From Gallionella sp. (GTDB lineage: Bacteria; Pseudomonadota; Gammaproteobacteria; Burkholderiales; Gallionellaceae), in assembly GCA_030653355.1 (NCBI GenBank), contig JAURZN010000095.1, positions 1-64,000 on the forward strand: a stretch of DNA of 64,000 nt, read 5' to 3'. This document shows positions 42,372-52,131 of the stretch, one piece after another (position 1 is the first letter of the stretch; each line of letters begins with the position of its first letter). Under the pieces are notes generated by a model. The model was given only the letters and a program-made list of their open reading frames with translations. It was not told where the DNA came from and did not search any database. The position numbers were made by a program, and so were the translations under genes.

Positions 42372-45101
42372 ATGGCAACCACCATCGGCACCCTCGAAAT
42401 CGAGATGGCCGCGAATATCGCGCGCCTGTCTGCCGATCTCGGGGCCGCACGCAATGAAGTCAACCGCACCATGGGTGAGATTCAGCGTTCGGTATCCAGC
42501 ATGCAGGATGGCATCCAGTCCGGCATGAACGGTGTCACGGCAGCGTTTGGCAAGGTCAATGTTGCCATCGCAGCCATCACCACGGCACTGGCCGGAGGTG
42601 CTGCCTTCAAGAGTGCTGTGGAAGAAACGGTCAACATGACCAAGGAAGCCAATGCGCTGGGTAAGTCACTCGGTATTTCGGCGACCGAAGCATCCATCCT
42701 CAACATCGCACTGGGCGACATCTACCAGTCCAGCGACACCATGCTGGCCGCAAACAAGGCGATGACGAAACAACTGGTCAGCAACGAGGACGCGTTCAAG
42801 TCCTTGGGCGTTGCCACCCGCGATCAGAACGGTCACTACCGCAACAGCCTGGACATCATGCTGGACGTGAACGGGCGGCTGCTCGCCTTCCGCGAAGGCA
42901 CGGATCGCAACATCGAAGGCATGAAGGTCTACGGCAAGGCGTGGGGTGAAGTTCAGGGCATCCTGAAACTCAACACCGAGTTGATGGAAGCCTCGCGCAC
43001 CAAGGCGCGTGAATTGGGGTTGGCCGTCGGCGCAGAAAACGTCGAAGCCACGGCACGCTATCGCGCCGCCATGAATGACGTGGGCGATGTGATCTCGGCT
43101 GTCCGCAAAACCATCGGTGATGCGATGCTGCCGCGCCTGACTGAAACCGCCAACTGGTTCGCCAATATCGGACCTCAGGCGGTCGAAGTCATGCGTGCCG
43201 TGATGGAAACTTTCGTATCCGTTTCCAGCAGCGTGAGTACCGTCGTTTCTGCCGCATGGAATGCAATTGCCGATGTCTTCGCCACGGTGGTCGAGGCAGT
43301 CAAAGCGGCGCTTGGCGATGGCAGTCCCTCGATCTCCGGCATGCAGTTGTTCAAGAACATGTGCGCCGTAGTCGAGATTGCGGTCATCGCCCTGCGCACC
43401 GGCTTTCAGGAGTCGTTCGCCGCGATTGGTCTGGCTGTTGAGCTGGTCGTGATCGGTCTGAAGGAGTTTAGCCAGATCGCTGCCGCTGCCCTCCGTCTCG
43501 ATTGGGCCGGAGTGAAGCAGGCATGGGCCGATGGTTCGGCAGCAGCTGCCGAAGCAGTGGAACGCAATGCCGCGCGTATGTCCAAGGCCGCCGCTCAGGC
43601 GCGTCAGGATATGGGTGCTGCCGTTGATCGTGCCTATGCTGACCCCAAGCAACCTACACCCACTCAGGCTAAAACCGGCGGCCAGCAATCGTCCGGCAAA
43701 ACCGACTCAGGCTCAAAACCCAAGTCGCGTATCAAGGATTTTGAGGCTGGACTTGTCGAACTCAAGGCCGCACGCGATCGCGAGAATGATCTCAATCACA
43801 CATTTTTTGAATTCTCCAAGGAACAAGAACGTACCTACTGGCAGAACATTCTGCAGACCCGCAATCTGTCCAAAGAGGAGCGGATTGCCGTAGAGCGCAA
43901 ACTGCTCGATGCCTCGCTGGCCGTACACAAGGAAGCAGCACAGGCCCAGCAGGAAGAGATCAAGCGCCAGATCGATGCCACCCGCGCAGGTTCGCTCGAG
44001 CGTGTTCAGCTCACCATGCAGGCCGCCGCCAAGATCGGCGAACAATACGGTCTGGAAAGTCGGGAATATCGCAAGGCGCAGGACGAGGTCCGCCGTGCCG
44101 CAATCGAACGCAGCAAGGAAATCGAAAAGCTCGAACAGATGCAGGTCGATGCCAGACGCAATGCCAGCCTGCACGGCCTTGCCATGGAACGTGACCGATT
44201 GAGTCAGTCAAAACAACTTGGCGACATTTCCGGCGCGGAAGAACTGGCCGCCCTGCGTGATCTGGAAGAGCGCAAATACCGCATCGAGCTGAAGGCTGCG
44301 GAGGATCGTGCCGCGCTGGTTGCGGCTGACCCGATCGCATACCAGCAGGCGATGGACAAGATATCCCAGATCAAACAGCAGCATGATCTGGAAATGCAGC
44401 GCAACAGTGCGGCGATGGCACTGGAACAACGTCAGGAAGCACTGCAGATGTTCCAGCCCTTCACCAACGCTTTTGAAAAAAGCGTCAACGGCATGATTCA
44501 GGGCACGCTCACTTTCAGTCAGGCGATGCGCAACATGGCGCAATCCATCGTGCTGGAGTTCGTCAACATGGGCGTGAAGATGGTGGCGCAATGGCTGGCT
44601 GCAGAAGCGGCCAAGACACTGGCTTCCCGGACCGGCACTGCGGTGCGCAGCACACTGGAACAATCTGCCGCCGTCGCCAGCAAGTCGATCGCGGTCACCA
44701 GTGCCAATGTGGAAATCGGTGCCAAGGCAGCCGGTGCCGCAGCGGGTGCGGCGCAATCCCAAGCCTCCATTCCGTTTGCCGGATGGGGACTGGCTGCCGC
44801 CGCGTTTGCCTCTGTCATGGCCTTGGTTCTGGGCGCGAAGAGTGTGGTCGCCTCGGCTGCTGGTGGTTTTGATATTCCGGCGGGCTTGAATCCGATGACG
44901 CAATTGCATGAGCGCGAGATGGTGCTGCCTGCCGAGCATGCGGACACCATTCGTGGCCTGTCCGGCACGGGCGGACAACAACCCATCAACATCCAGTTGA
45001 GCACGTTCGATACCCAAGGTGTGAAGCGCTTCCTGATGGACAACGGCAACGTGATCGCCGATTCCCTGCGTGCGCAGGCCAGAAACTTCAAAACCGTCTA
45101 A
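42372..45101 (+). CDS. Tape measure protein
   Basis: A 909-residue tail length protein. Helical throughout, with N-terminal coiled coil (EIEMAANIARLSADLGAARN), a hydrophobic centre (FVSVSSSVSTVVSAAWNAIA and neighbours), a long charged coiled coil at about 470-700, and a C-terminus with AAGGFDIPAGLNPMTQLHE and MVLPAEHADTIRGLSG typical of siphovirus tape measures. It sets tail length and helps DNA entry. Confidence 0.9.
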   Translation: MATTIGTLEIEMAANIARLSADLGAARNEVNRTMGEIQRSVSSMQDGIQSGMNGVTAAFGKVNVAIAAITTALAGGAAFKSAVEETVNMTKEANALGKSLGISATEASILNIALGDIYQSSDTMLAANKAMTKQLVSNEDAFKSLGVATRDQNGHYRNSLDIMLDVNGRLLAFREGTDRNIEGMKVYGKAWGEVQGILKLNTELMEASRTKARELGLAVGAENVEATARYRAAMNDVGDVISAVRKTIGDAMLPRLTETANWFANIGPQAVEVMRAVMETFVSVSSSVSTVVSAAWNAIADVFATVVEAVKAALGDGSPSISGMQLFKNMCAVVEIAVIALRTGFQESFAAIGLAVELVVIGLKEFSQIAAAALRLDWAGVKQAWADGSAAAAEAVERNAARMSKAAAQARQDMGAAVDRAYADPKQPTPTQAKTGGQQSSGKTDSGSKPKSRIKDFEAGLVELKAARDRENDLNHTFFEFSKEQERTYWQNILQTRNLSKEERIAVERKLLDASLAVHKEAAQAQQEEIKRQIDATRAGSLERVQLTMQAAAKIGEQYGLESREYRKAQDEVRRAAIERSKEIEKLEQMQVDARRNASLHGLAMERDRLSQSKQLGDISGAEELAALRDLEERKYRIELKAAEDRAALVAADPIAYQQAMDKISQIKQQHDLEMQRNSAAMALEQRQEALQMFQPFTNAFEKSVNGMIQGTLTFSQAMRNMAQSIVLEFVNMGVKMVAQWLAAEAAKTLASRTGTAVRSTLEQSAAVASKSIAVTSANVEIGAKAAGAAAGAAQSQASIPFAGWGLAAAAFASVMALVLGAKSVVASAAGGFDIPAGLNPMTQLHEREMVLPAEHADTIRGLSGTGGQQPINIQLSTFDTQGVKRFLMDNGNVIADSLRAQARNFKTV

Positions 45102-45103
45102 TC

Positions 45104-45709
45104 ATGAGCAATCAGGTTTTTCCAACGCTACCGGGGCTGACCTGGAATGTGGTACGCGCCCCCCAGTGGGCGACCCGCATCCAGAAGGCCGTTTCCGGCA
45201 AGGAGTTCCGCAGCGCATGGATGTCGGCACCGATCTACACTTTTCGGTTGTCCTATGAGGTGCTGCGGGAAGCGGCAAGCTTCCAGGAAATTCAGCAACT
45301 GGTCGCATTCTTCAACAACGTGCGTGGCTCGTTCGACTCGTTCCTGTATTCAGATCCGAACGACAACAGCATTACCGCGCAAAACTTCGGTACCGGCAAC
45401 GGCGTGCAAACCGCCTTCCAGTTGATGCGCAGCTATGGCGGCAACCTGGAAGCGGTCGGCCAATTGAACGGCACACCTTCGCTCTACCTCAACGGGGTGT
45501 TGCAAGCCGCAGGTTTTGCGATCGGCAGTACCGGACTAGTGACTTTCACCACGGCACCCGTGGCAGGTAGCGCACTGACCTGGAGCGGCAGCTACTACTA
45601 CCGCTGTCGTTTCCTGCAGGACACGCTGGAATTCAACGAATTCATGAACAGCCTGTGGGAAGCCAAAAAGGTCGAGTTCATCGGCTCCCTCACGCCCAAC
45701 CGCATCTGA
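45104..45709 (+). CDS. DUF2460 distal tail protein
   Basis: A 201-residue protein with FPTLPGLTWNVVRAPQWATR, FRLSYEVLREAASFQEIQQL and FNNVRGSFDSFLYSDPNDN, the DUF2460 family found in gene transfer agent-like tail tips (gp12). It forms part of the distal tail ring. Confidence 0.88.
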   Translation: MSNQVFPTLPGLTWNVVRAPQWATRIQKAVSGKEFRSAWMSAPIYTFRLSYEVLREAASFQEIQQLVAFFNNVRGSFDSFLYSDPNDNSITAQNFGTGNGVQTAFQLMRSYGGNLEAVGQLNGTPSLYLNGVLQAAGFAIGSTGLVTFTTAPVAGSALTWSGSYYYRCRFLQDTLEFNEFMNSLWEAKKVEFIGSLTPNRI

Positions 45710-45710
45710 T

Positions 45711-46565
45711 ATGAAGACTGCCTCTGCCAATCTGCTCGCCATGCTCAATGGCACGGAAAATGCGCTGGTCATGGCCGATTGCTACACGCTGACGCTGTTG
45801 GGTGGTCAGGTGTTGCGCTATACCGACTTCGATCTGGACCTGATGCTGAGCGGCGCACTATATATAAGTAGCGGCATCAAATTCAAGCGCAGCCGGATTC
45901 GTTGGATTGCCGGACTGGAAGTCGACACGCTGGACCTGACGCTTTATGCAAATCCGACCGATACGGTGAACGGCGTGCCTTTCCTGCGCCAGGTCAAGGG
46001 CGGCATTCTGGATGGTGCGACCATACGTCTCGATCGTGCTTACATGATTATCGGCAGCACAGCAGCAGAAGGCTTGCAGCTATTTTCTGGGCGAGTCGCG
46101 GAAGTGCAGACCGGCAGGACGGAAGCACGCCTCAAAGTCAAAAGCTGGCTCGAACTACTCAATGTCAAAATGCCGCGCAACCAGTATCAGGCCGGATGCG
46201 GCAATACTCTGTTCGATGGCATGTGCGGTTTGTCCAAGGCAGCACTCGCCGTCGCAGGAACGGTCAGTGGCACATCGACGGCGACATGGTTTCCGTCTGC
46301 CTTGGCGCAAGCGGCAAGCTGGTTCGATCTGGGTACGGTGACCTTCACCAGTGGCGCGAACAGCGGAATCTCCCGCACCGTACGTGCGTTTGCGGGTGGA
46401 GCCTTTGCCTTCAACCTGCCGTGGCCGAATATGCCGCAACTGGGTGATGCCTTCACGGCTTACCCCGGCTGCGACAAACAGCTTGCAACCTGCACCAGCA
46501 AATTTGCCAACGCGCCGAAATTCCGGGGCGAACCGTTTATCCCTATCCCTGAAACCGCGTACTGA
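45711..46565 (+). CDS. DUF2163 / BR0599-like tail tip protein
   Basis: A 284-residue protein: LAMLNGTENALVMADCYTLT, GLEVDTLDLTLYAN and the C-terminal YPGCDKQLATCTSKFANAPK with FRGEPFIPIPE, characteristic of the DUF2163/BR0599 tail proteins (gp13 of GTA). Two cysteines near the C-terminus fit the iron- or disulphide-bound hub. Same operon as DUF2460. Confidence 0.88.
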   Translation: MKTASANLLAMLNGTENALVMADCYTLTLLGGQVLRYTDFDLDLMLSGALYISSGIKFKRSRIRWIAGLEVDTLDLTLYANPTDTVNGVPFLRQVKGGILDGATIRLDRAYMIIGSTAAEGLQLFSGRVAEVQTGRTEARLKVKSWLELLNVKMPRNQYQAGCGNTLFDGMCGLSKAALAVAGTVSGTSTATWFPSALAQAASWFDLGTVTFTSGANSGISRTVRAFAGGAFAFNLPWPNMPQLGDAFTAYPGCDKQLATCTSKFANAPKFRGEPFIPIPETAY

Positions 46566-46567
46566 TC

Positions 46568-47002
46568 ATGACCGAAGCTCAACAACGAACTGCGCTGGTG
46601 GAAGCAGCGCGCAGCTGGCTCAACACGCCCTACCACCACAAAGCACGGGTCAAGGGTGCCGGTGTGGATTGCGCGCAACTCCTGATTGGCGTGTACGCCG
46701 AGGCGGGGCTGATAGAAGCCTTCGACACCGGTGACTATCCGCCGGACTGGATGCTGCACCGCGAGGAAGAACGCTTTTTGGCATGGGTCGAGCGCTATCT
46801 GGTGGAAGTGGAATCACCCAAACCGGGGGATGTAGCGATCTGGCGTTTCGGTCGGTCGTTCTCGCACGGAGCCATCGTCGTGGAGTGGCCGCAGTTCATC
46901 CACGCCTATCGGGTGGCCGGATGTGTCTGCCTCGGGCAACTCGATCAGGATGTCGACCTGATGCGGCGATCCATCAAGTTTTACAGTTTTTTTCAGGGAT
47001 AA
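46568..47002 (+). CDS. NlpC/P60 tail peptidase
   Basis: A 144-residue cysteine peptidase of the tail tip: VKGAGVDCAQLLIGVYAEAG (catalytic Cys), FSHGAIVVEW (His) and FIHAYRVAGC. In the GTA-type cassette gp14 has this role, degrading peptidoglycan during DNA entry. Confidence 0.87.
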   Translation: MTEAQQRTALVEAARSWLNTPYHHKARVKGAGVDCAQLLIGVYAEAGLIEAFDTGDYPPDWMLHREEERFLAWVERYLVEVESPKPGDVAIWRFGRSFSHGAIVVEWPQFIHAYRVAGCVCLGQLDQDVDLMRRSIKFYSFFQG

Positions 47003-47005
47003 AAA

Positions 47006-50000
47006 ATGGGTGGTTTGTTTGGCGGTGGCGGCAGTGCTCCCAGTGCGCCAGCCCCGCAACGTCTGTCTGGCGTGCGCATGCAAAGCTCGACCTTCGGGCT
47101 GCCCAAGCAGATCGTCTATGGTCGGCATCGCATCACCGGCAACATCCTCTGGTACGGTGATTTCGTGGCCACCGCACAGACCTCGCAAGCGGCCTCCGGT
47201 GGCAAGGGCGGCGGTGGTGGCGGAGGCGGAAGTCCGCAGGTGACCGGCTATCAGTACAGCGCCTCGGTTGCCATCGGCCTGTGTGAAGGTGCCGTCGGCG
47301 GCATCGTCAGCATATGGGAAGGTAAAAAACAGGTCAACGGCATACAGGGTTCACCCACGACCAACAATTTCAAAGGGCTGCTCGCAGGTGGTGGTCAGGC
47401 CAAATTCACCGGCGTGCCGGGACAATCACCTTGGGCATATCTGTCCTCGCGCTATCCGGCACAGGCATTAAATTATCCGGGGCTGGCCTACATTGCCGCC
47501 ACCAAGGTTGATCTGGGCACCAACGCGCAACTACCCAACTACTCCTTTGAGATGCAGGGCATGGCGCAATACTCCGCAGCCATCGTCGATGCCAATCCCC
47601 GTGATCTCATTTATGACTTTCTGACCAACGCCAAGCACGGTGCGCTGTTTCCGTCGGTGCAGGTCGGCGATACGGCGCAGTTCTCCAATTACTGTGTGGC
47701 CAACGGCATCTTCATCAGTGCCGTGGTGGATGCGCAGAAATCGGCTGCCGAATGGATATTGCAGTGGCTCAAGTGCTGCAATTCCACCGTGGTCTACTCG
47801 GACGGGCTACTCAAGTTCGTTCCCTATGGCGACGAGGTGGTGACCGGTAATGGCGTGACCTACACACCTGCCATCGCCCCGATTTACGACCTGGACGATG
47901 ATGCATTCATTGCAGATACCGGCAGCGATCCGGTGACCGTGGTGCGCAAGGCGCAATCGGACACGCCCAATTCGATCAAGGTCGAGTTTGCAAACCGGGG
48001 AAATTTTTACAACCCGGAACTCGCAGAAGCGCTCGATCAGTCCAACATCGAAGCCTACGGCTTGCGTCCTGCCTCACCCGAAAAACTATCGGAAATCTGC
48101 AATGCCAGCATCGCGCGGCATGTCGCGCAACTGATTCTGCAGCGCGGCCTGTACATCCGCAACCATTACGAATTCCGCCTGCCGTGGAAATACGCGCTGC
48201 TGGAACCGATGGATGTGGTGACGCTCACCGATAGTGCCTTGGGACTGAACCGTGAACCGGTGCGTATCGTGAGCATCGAGGAAGACGAGTTCGGCTTGCT
48301 GACTGTGAGTGCCGAAGAGTTGCCGGTCGGTGTGGCTGCTGCCGCCCGATACGCGCAACAGGCAGGCAGCGGGTTTGCCGCCAACTACAACGTCGATCCG
48401 GGCAATGTTAATGCGCCAGTGATTTTTGAAGCGCCGGATCTGCTCACCGCAGGCACCGGACTAGAGGTCTGGATTGCCGCATCGGGTGGTGCCAACTGGG
48501 GCGGCTGCGAAGTGTGGGTGTCGCGCGACAACGCCACTTATCAGAAGGTCGGCGAGATTCATGGCGCGTCACGTCACGGCGTACTGACGGCGGCCATAGC
48601 TAGCAGCAATGATCCTGACCGAACCAACATACTGGCCGTGGATATATCGCTATCCGGTGGACAACTGACCGGCGGCACACAGGCGGATGCCGATGCACTG
48701 AATACGCTGTGCTACGTCGATGGCGAACTGATCGCGTACCAGACGGCTACCCTGACCGGTACTGGCAAATACACGCTTGGTACCTATCTGCGACGCGGAG
48801 CCTATGGCACGACCATCAGGGCACACAACAAGGGTGGGCTGTTCGCACGACTGGATCAGGCGATCTTTGGTTACCCGTTCACCGCCGACATGATCGGGTT
48901 GCCGCTCTATATCAAGCTGCTGTCCTTCAACCAGTTTGGTAGTGCGAGGCAGTCGCTCGACATGGTGCAGCCTGTCACCTACAACGTGACCGGCATCGCA
49001 TTGAAGTCCCCGCTGCCGAATGTTGCAGGGCTGTCGAATGCCTACCGGAACGGACAAACCTTGCTGTCATGGCAACCGGTAACGGATTTCCGCAGTGTCG
49101 ATTATGAGGTACGACTGGGCGTCAACTGGCAAACCGCAATCGTGCAGGGTCGCACGCCATTGCATGAGTTCGTGGTGGCCCAATCCGGCACCTATTGGGT
49201 GGCGGCACATTTCAGTAATGCCAGTGGTGTGACAGCCTATTCGGCTACAGCGCAATCCATCACCATCGGTGGCGGCGTGTTGCCCGCAAACATTGTGGCC
49301 AGCGTGGACGAAGCGGTAACCGGATGGCGTGGTAGTTGCACCACCCCAGCTTTTCGCGATCCTGTAGAAAATGCCGTAAAACTCGGTGGTTCGGCCCTGT
49401 TCTCTGGCATTCCGCTGATCTCTGCTGCCAACACTGTGGAGTATTACGGCGGCATCGCCACCGGTGGTTACTACCAGATCCCGGTTTCACACGAGATCGA
49501 CATCGGTACCGCACAAACCTGCAACGTGTCGGTCAGTGTGCAAGCAGCATCCGATACGCCGTTTGGTTCGGTGGCGGCAATCCCGGTGTTCTCCGCGCAG
49601 GCCAGTGTGGCGGGCAATTTCTCGGGTAAATCGAGTCTGGCTATCGAGATCGATACCGCACCCAACACACTGGTCTGGCAAGGCTGGCGACCGTTCGTGC
49701 CGGGACAGTATGTCGCGCGCCGTTTCCGTTTCAGGGTGAAGCTCGACAGCAACGATCCCTCGGTGTCGACGATTCTGTCTGGCATGAGCTTCACGGTGGA
49801 CATGCCGGATCGGGTGGATACCGGCACGGCATTGGCCGTACCGGCAGCAGGTAAGGCGATCGTGTTCGCCACGCCGTTCCAGATCTTACCCAACGTGCAG
49901 ATCACCATCCTCAACCCCAGTGCCGGAGACGTCATCGCCTTTCCGGCACAACCCACCACGACCGGCTTTACCGTGCAAATCACCAATGCTGGGGTCGGCA

Positions 50001-50038
50001 TGGCACGCAACATCAATTGGCTCGCCAAGGGCTACTAA
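47006..50038 (+). CDS. Tail tip / host specificity protein (gpJ-like)
   Basis: A 1010-residue protein of the tail tip. A glycine run (GGGGGGGGS near residue 72) separates the first domain from the hub body (YSASVAIGLCEGAVGGIVSI). IYDFLTNAKHGALFP, YYGGIATGGYYQIPVSHE and FN3-like modules follow. It is homologous in layout to lambda gpJ or GTA gp15 and probably contacts the host surface. Confidence 0.82.
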   Translation: MGGLFGGGGSAPSAPAPQRLSGVRMQSSTFGLPKQIVYGRHRITGNILWYGDFVATAQTSQAASGGKGGGGGGGGSPQVTGYQYSASVAIGLCEGAVGGIVSIWEGKKQVNGIQGSPTTNNFKGLLAGGGQAKFTGVPGQSPWAYLSSRYPAQALNYPGLAYIAATKVDLGTNAQLPNYSFEMQGMAQYSAAIVDANPRDLIYDFLTNAKHGALFPSVQVGDTAQFSNYCVANGIFISAVVDAQKSAAEWILQWLKCCNSTVVYSDGLLKFVPYGDEVVTGNGVTYTPAIAPIYDLDDDAFIADTGSDPVTVVRKAQSDTPNSIKVEFANRGNFYNPELAEALDQSNIEAYGLRPASPEKLSEICNASIARHVAQLILQRGLYIRNHYEFRLPWKYALLEPMDVVTLTDSALGLNREPVRIVSIEEDEFGLLTVSAEELPVGVAAAARYAQQAGSGFAANYNVDPGNVNAPVIFEAPDLLTAGTGLEVWIAASGGANWGGCEVWVSRDNATYQKVGEIHGASRHGVLTAAIASSNDPDRTNILAVDISLSGGQLTGGTQADADALNTLCYVDGELIAYQTATLTGTGKYTLGTYLRRGAYGTTIRAHNKGGLFARLDQAIFGYPFTADMIGLPLYIKLLSFNQFGSARQSLDMVQPVTYNVTGIALKSPLPNVAGLSNAYRNGQTLLSWQPVTDFRSVDYEVRLGVNWQTAIVQGRTPLHEFVVAQSGTYWVAAHFSNASGVTAYSATAQSITIGGGVLPANIVASVDEAVTGWRGSCTTPAFRDPVENAVKLGGSALFSGIPLISAANTVEYYGGIATGGYYQIPVSHEIDIGTAQTCNVSVSVQAASDTPFGSVAAIPVFSAQASVAGNFSGKSSLAIEIDTAPNTLVWQGWRPFVPGQYVARRFRFRVKLDSNDPSVSTILSGMSFTVDMPDRVDTGTALAVPAAGKAIVFATPFQILPNVQITILNPSAGDVIAFPAQPTTTGFTVQITNAGVGMARNINWLAKGY

Positions 50039-50052
50039 CTCCAGGAGTTCTC

Positions 50053-50994
50053 ATGTCTCAAAACTCACTCGTCGTGGCCGATGGCACCGGCGCGCAGGTG
50101 CTCGCCGCAATGAACAATGCGCTGGATACACTGCGCACGCAGTTTTCTGGTCCGACGCCACCCGGCACACCCTTGCCGTATCAGGTCTGGGCAGATACCA
50201 CCACCGGTGTGCTGAAGGTCCGTGATGCGGCCAATACCGTCTGGATTCCAGTTCAGCCCCTGAGTGGTCTCGGTTACAACGTCACCAAGACACTGGCGGG
50301 CGGCACCTACACGCTGACCGAGTTTGAGGCACTGGCCTCCAGCTTCGAGTTCAACGGCGCGCTGACCTCAAACCTGGTCATCGTGGTGCCGAACAACATG
50401 CCGGTGTTCGCCGTGGAAAATCTGACCACCGGTGCCTTAACGGTGACGATCAAGACCGCAGCTGGCACAGGACAAGCCATCGGTCAGGGCGAAATATCGA
50501 TGTTGTATTGCAACGGCGTGAACTGCGAGTTCATCTCGGATACGCAGGGAACTGCGCCGCAGCGCCCCATTCTCTCCTTGCTGCGCACAACCGCACTGGC
50601 ACTGACGGCCAATGTGTGGAACACCGTCGTGTTTCCGATTCCGTCGGTGCAGGGAGCGAACGGCGGCATGGTGCAGGACGTAACGACCGGTGGCGCGGTC
50701 ATCTCGCAAACTGGCTGGTACCGAATCACCGGACAGGCGACCTTTACTGTCAGCCCCGCGCTACATATGGCGGTCGCGATCATGCTCAATCGTGCAATCG
50801 CATGGTACGGCGGTGCGGCTACCACGACAGCAGGCTGGTACAGCTCGCCGGTCGTGGATTACATCGCGTACATCGCTGCCGGAACCATTGTCGATCTGGC
50901 CGTGATCCCGTGGGGAGCTACTGCCACCCTGCAGGCATGGGGTGCAACCTACGGCCCCGGTGCCTCACAACTCAAAGTCGTTCGCATCGCCTAA
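50053..50994 (+). CDS. Tail fibre protein
   Basis: A 313-residue protein starting at ATG 50053 after AGGAG. The N-terminal half is a generic phage tail segment (PYQVWADTTTGVLKVRDAAN). The C-terminal half (TALALTANVWNTVVFPIPS, AIMLNRAIAWYGG) looks like a receptor-binding beta domain. It follows the hub, as expected for a fibre. Confidence 0.75.
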   Translation: MSQNSLVVADGTGAQVLAAMNNALDTLRTQFSGPTPPGTPLPYQVWADTTTGVLKVRDAANTVWIPVQPLSGLGYNVTKTLAGGTYTLTEFEALASSFEFNGALTSNLVIVVPNNMPVFAVENLTTGALTVTIKTAAGTGQAIGQGEISMLYCNGVNCEFISDTQGTAPQRPILSLLRTTALALTANVWNTVVFPIPSVQGANGGMVQDVTTGGAVISQTGWYRITGQATFTVSPALHMAVAIMLNRAIAWYGGAATTTAGWYSSPVVDYIAYIAAGTIVDLAVIPWGATATLQAWGATYGPGASQLKVVRIA

Positions 50995-51004
50995 AGGACT
51001 CCCC

Positions 51005-51373
51005 ATGAAAAATCTCGATCACAGCGCCGTGCTGCGCATCCATCCGACTGCTGTACCCAACAAGGATTTCTATGTACGCATCGTGGCCGAAGGTGGGCTG
51101 CCAGAACTGGTTTGGCTCTCACCAGACTTGCCAGAACCGTCTTTGACAGAACTGGAAACGGCCATCGCAACCGAACAGGCAGTTATCAAAGCTGCGGCCT
51201 ACCTTGGTCAGCGCGCCGCAGAGTATCCGGCATTCACCGATTACATCGATGCACAGGTCAAAAAAGCATCCAGCGATCCGGCCACACAGCAAGCCGGGCT
51301 AGAGCAGGAGGCGGCGTACCTCAACGCCTGCCTGTCCATCAAACAGAAATACCCCAAAGGAGATAAATCATGA
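51005..51373 (+). CDS. Phage tail-associated protein, XkdW-like
   Basis: A 122-residue protein: LRIHPTAVPNKDFYVRIVAE and LTELETAIATEQAVIKAAAY. The pattern resembles XkdW-type or fibre assembly accessory proteins. ATG 51005 has no strong ribosome binding site, though GGA lies upstream. Overlaps the next gene by 4 bases. Confidence 0.55.
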   Translation: MKNLDHSAVLRIHPTAVPNKDFYVRIVAEGGLPELVWLSPDLPEPSLTELETAIATEQAVIKAAAYLGQRAAEYPAFTDYIDAQVKKASSDPATQQAGLEQEAAYLNACLSIKQKYPKGDKS

Positions 51374-51675
51374 GTCACGAAATCGATGACGGAAATATCA
51401 AGCTGCACCATCGGCAGGAAGTGGGACGCGAGCACTGGCATGTCGGCAAGGAAATCCCGCTGGCACTGATCGTGGTGATTATGACCCAGACCGCTGCCGG
51501 TATCTGGTGGCTGTCCGGTGTATCTACCAAGCTGGACAGTCTGTCCAGTCAGGTCAAGGAAATGAAAGACGAGCGCTACACCCGCAACGATGCTATGCGC
51601 GATACGGCGCTGGTCAACCAGATGCTGCACGACATGGATCGGCGCGTCACCACACTGGAGGCGAGGCACAAATGA
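51370..51675 (+). CDS. Small single-TM protein of the lysis region
   Basis: A 101-residue protein with one hydrophobic helix at about residues 32-50 (ALIVVIMTQTAAGIWWLSGV) and a coiled C-terminus (LDSLSSQVKEMKDE). It is like pinholin or Rz-like accessory proteins and overlaps the endolysin gene by 4 bases. Confidence 0.6.
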   Translation: MSHEIDDGNIKLHHRQEVGREHWHVGKEIPLALIVVIMTQTAAGIWWLSGVSTKLDSLSSQVKEMKDERYTRNDAMRDTALVNQMLHDMDRRVTTLEARHK

Positions 51676-52121
51676 TCGACAGTCGTGATTTGAATGAGCT
51701 CTCCTCCGCTGCACGCAAACGTGCGCAAGCCTTCTTCGCCGCGTGCGCGGCTGATCCGTATTTGCTTGCCAACGGCATCACTGTGATTGCCACCAGCACC
51801 TACCGTGATTTCGAAGCACAGGATGCGATCTACGCACGGGGGCGCACCGCACCCGGCAAGGTCGTGACCAAGGCCCGCGCTGGTGACAGCTGGCACAACT
51901 GGCGCTGTGCGTTCGATGTGTTGCCACTGCGCTGTGGCAAACCGGTGTGGGGTACGACCGGCACGGACGGCGAGGTATGGCACAAGCTTGGTGAAATTGG
52001 CGAAGCCTGTGGACTGGAATGGGCTGGACGCTGGATTGCATTCCGGGAGTTGGCGCATTTCCAGTACACCGGTGGACTGACGCTGGCCGACTTCAAGGCT
52101 GGCAAAACGATGATGGCATGA
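51672..52121 (+). CDS. M15-family endolysin
   Basis: A 149-residue peptidoglycan peptidase. The zinc site is seen in AGDSWHNWRCAFDV (His and Asp) and ELAHFQYTG (second His), as in L-alanyl-D-glutamate and D-Ala-D-Ala endopeptidases of phages. No signal peptide, so release needs the holin encoded next. Confidence 0.87.
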   Translation: MIDSRDLNELSSAARKRAQAFFAACAADPYLLANGITVIATSTYRDFEAQDAIYARGRTAPGKVVTKARAGDSWHNWRCAFDVLPLRCGKPVWGTTGTDGEVWHKLGEIGEACGLEWAGRWIAFRELAHFQYTGGLTLADFKAGKTMMA

Positions 52122-52131
52122 GGAGATGAGC

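Noticed and set aside
47212..47235. GGCGGT-rich run in the gpJ-like gene as a repeat element
   Set aside because: It encodes a glycine linker and is simple coding bias, not an inserted element.
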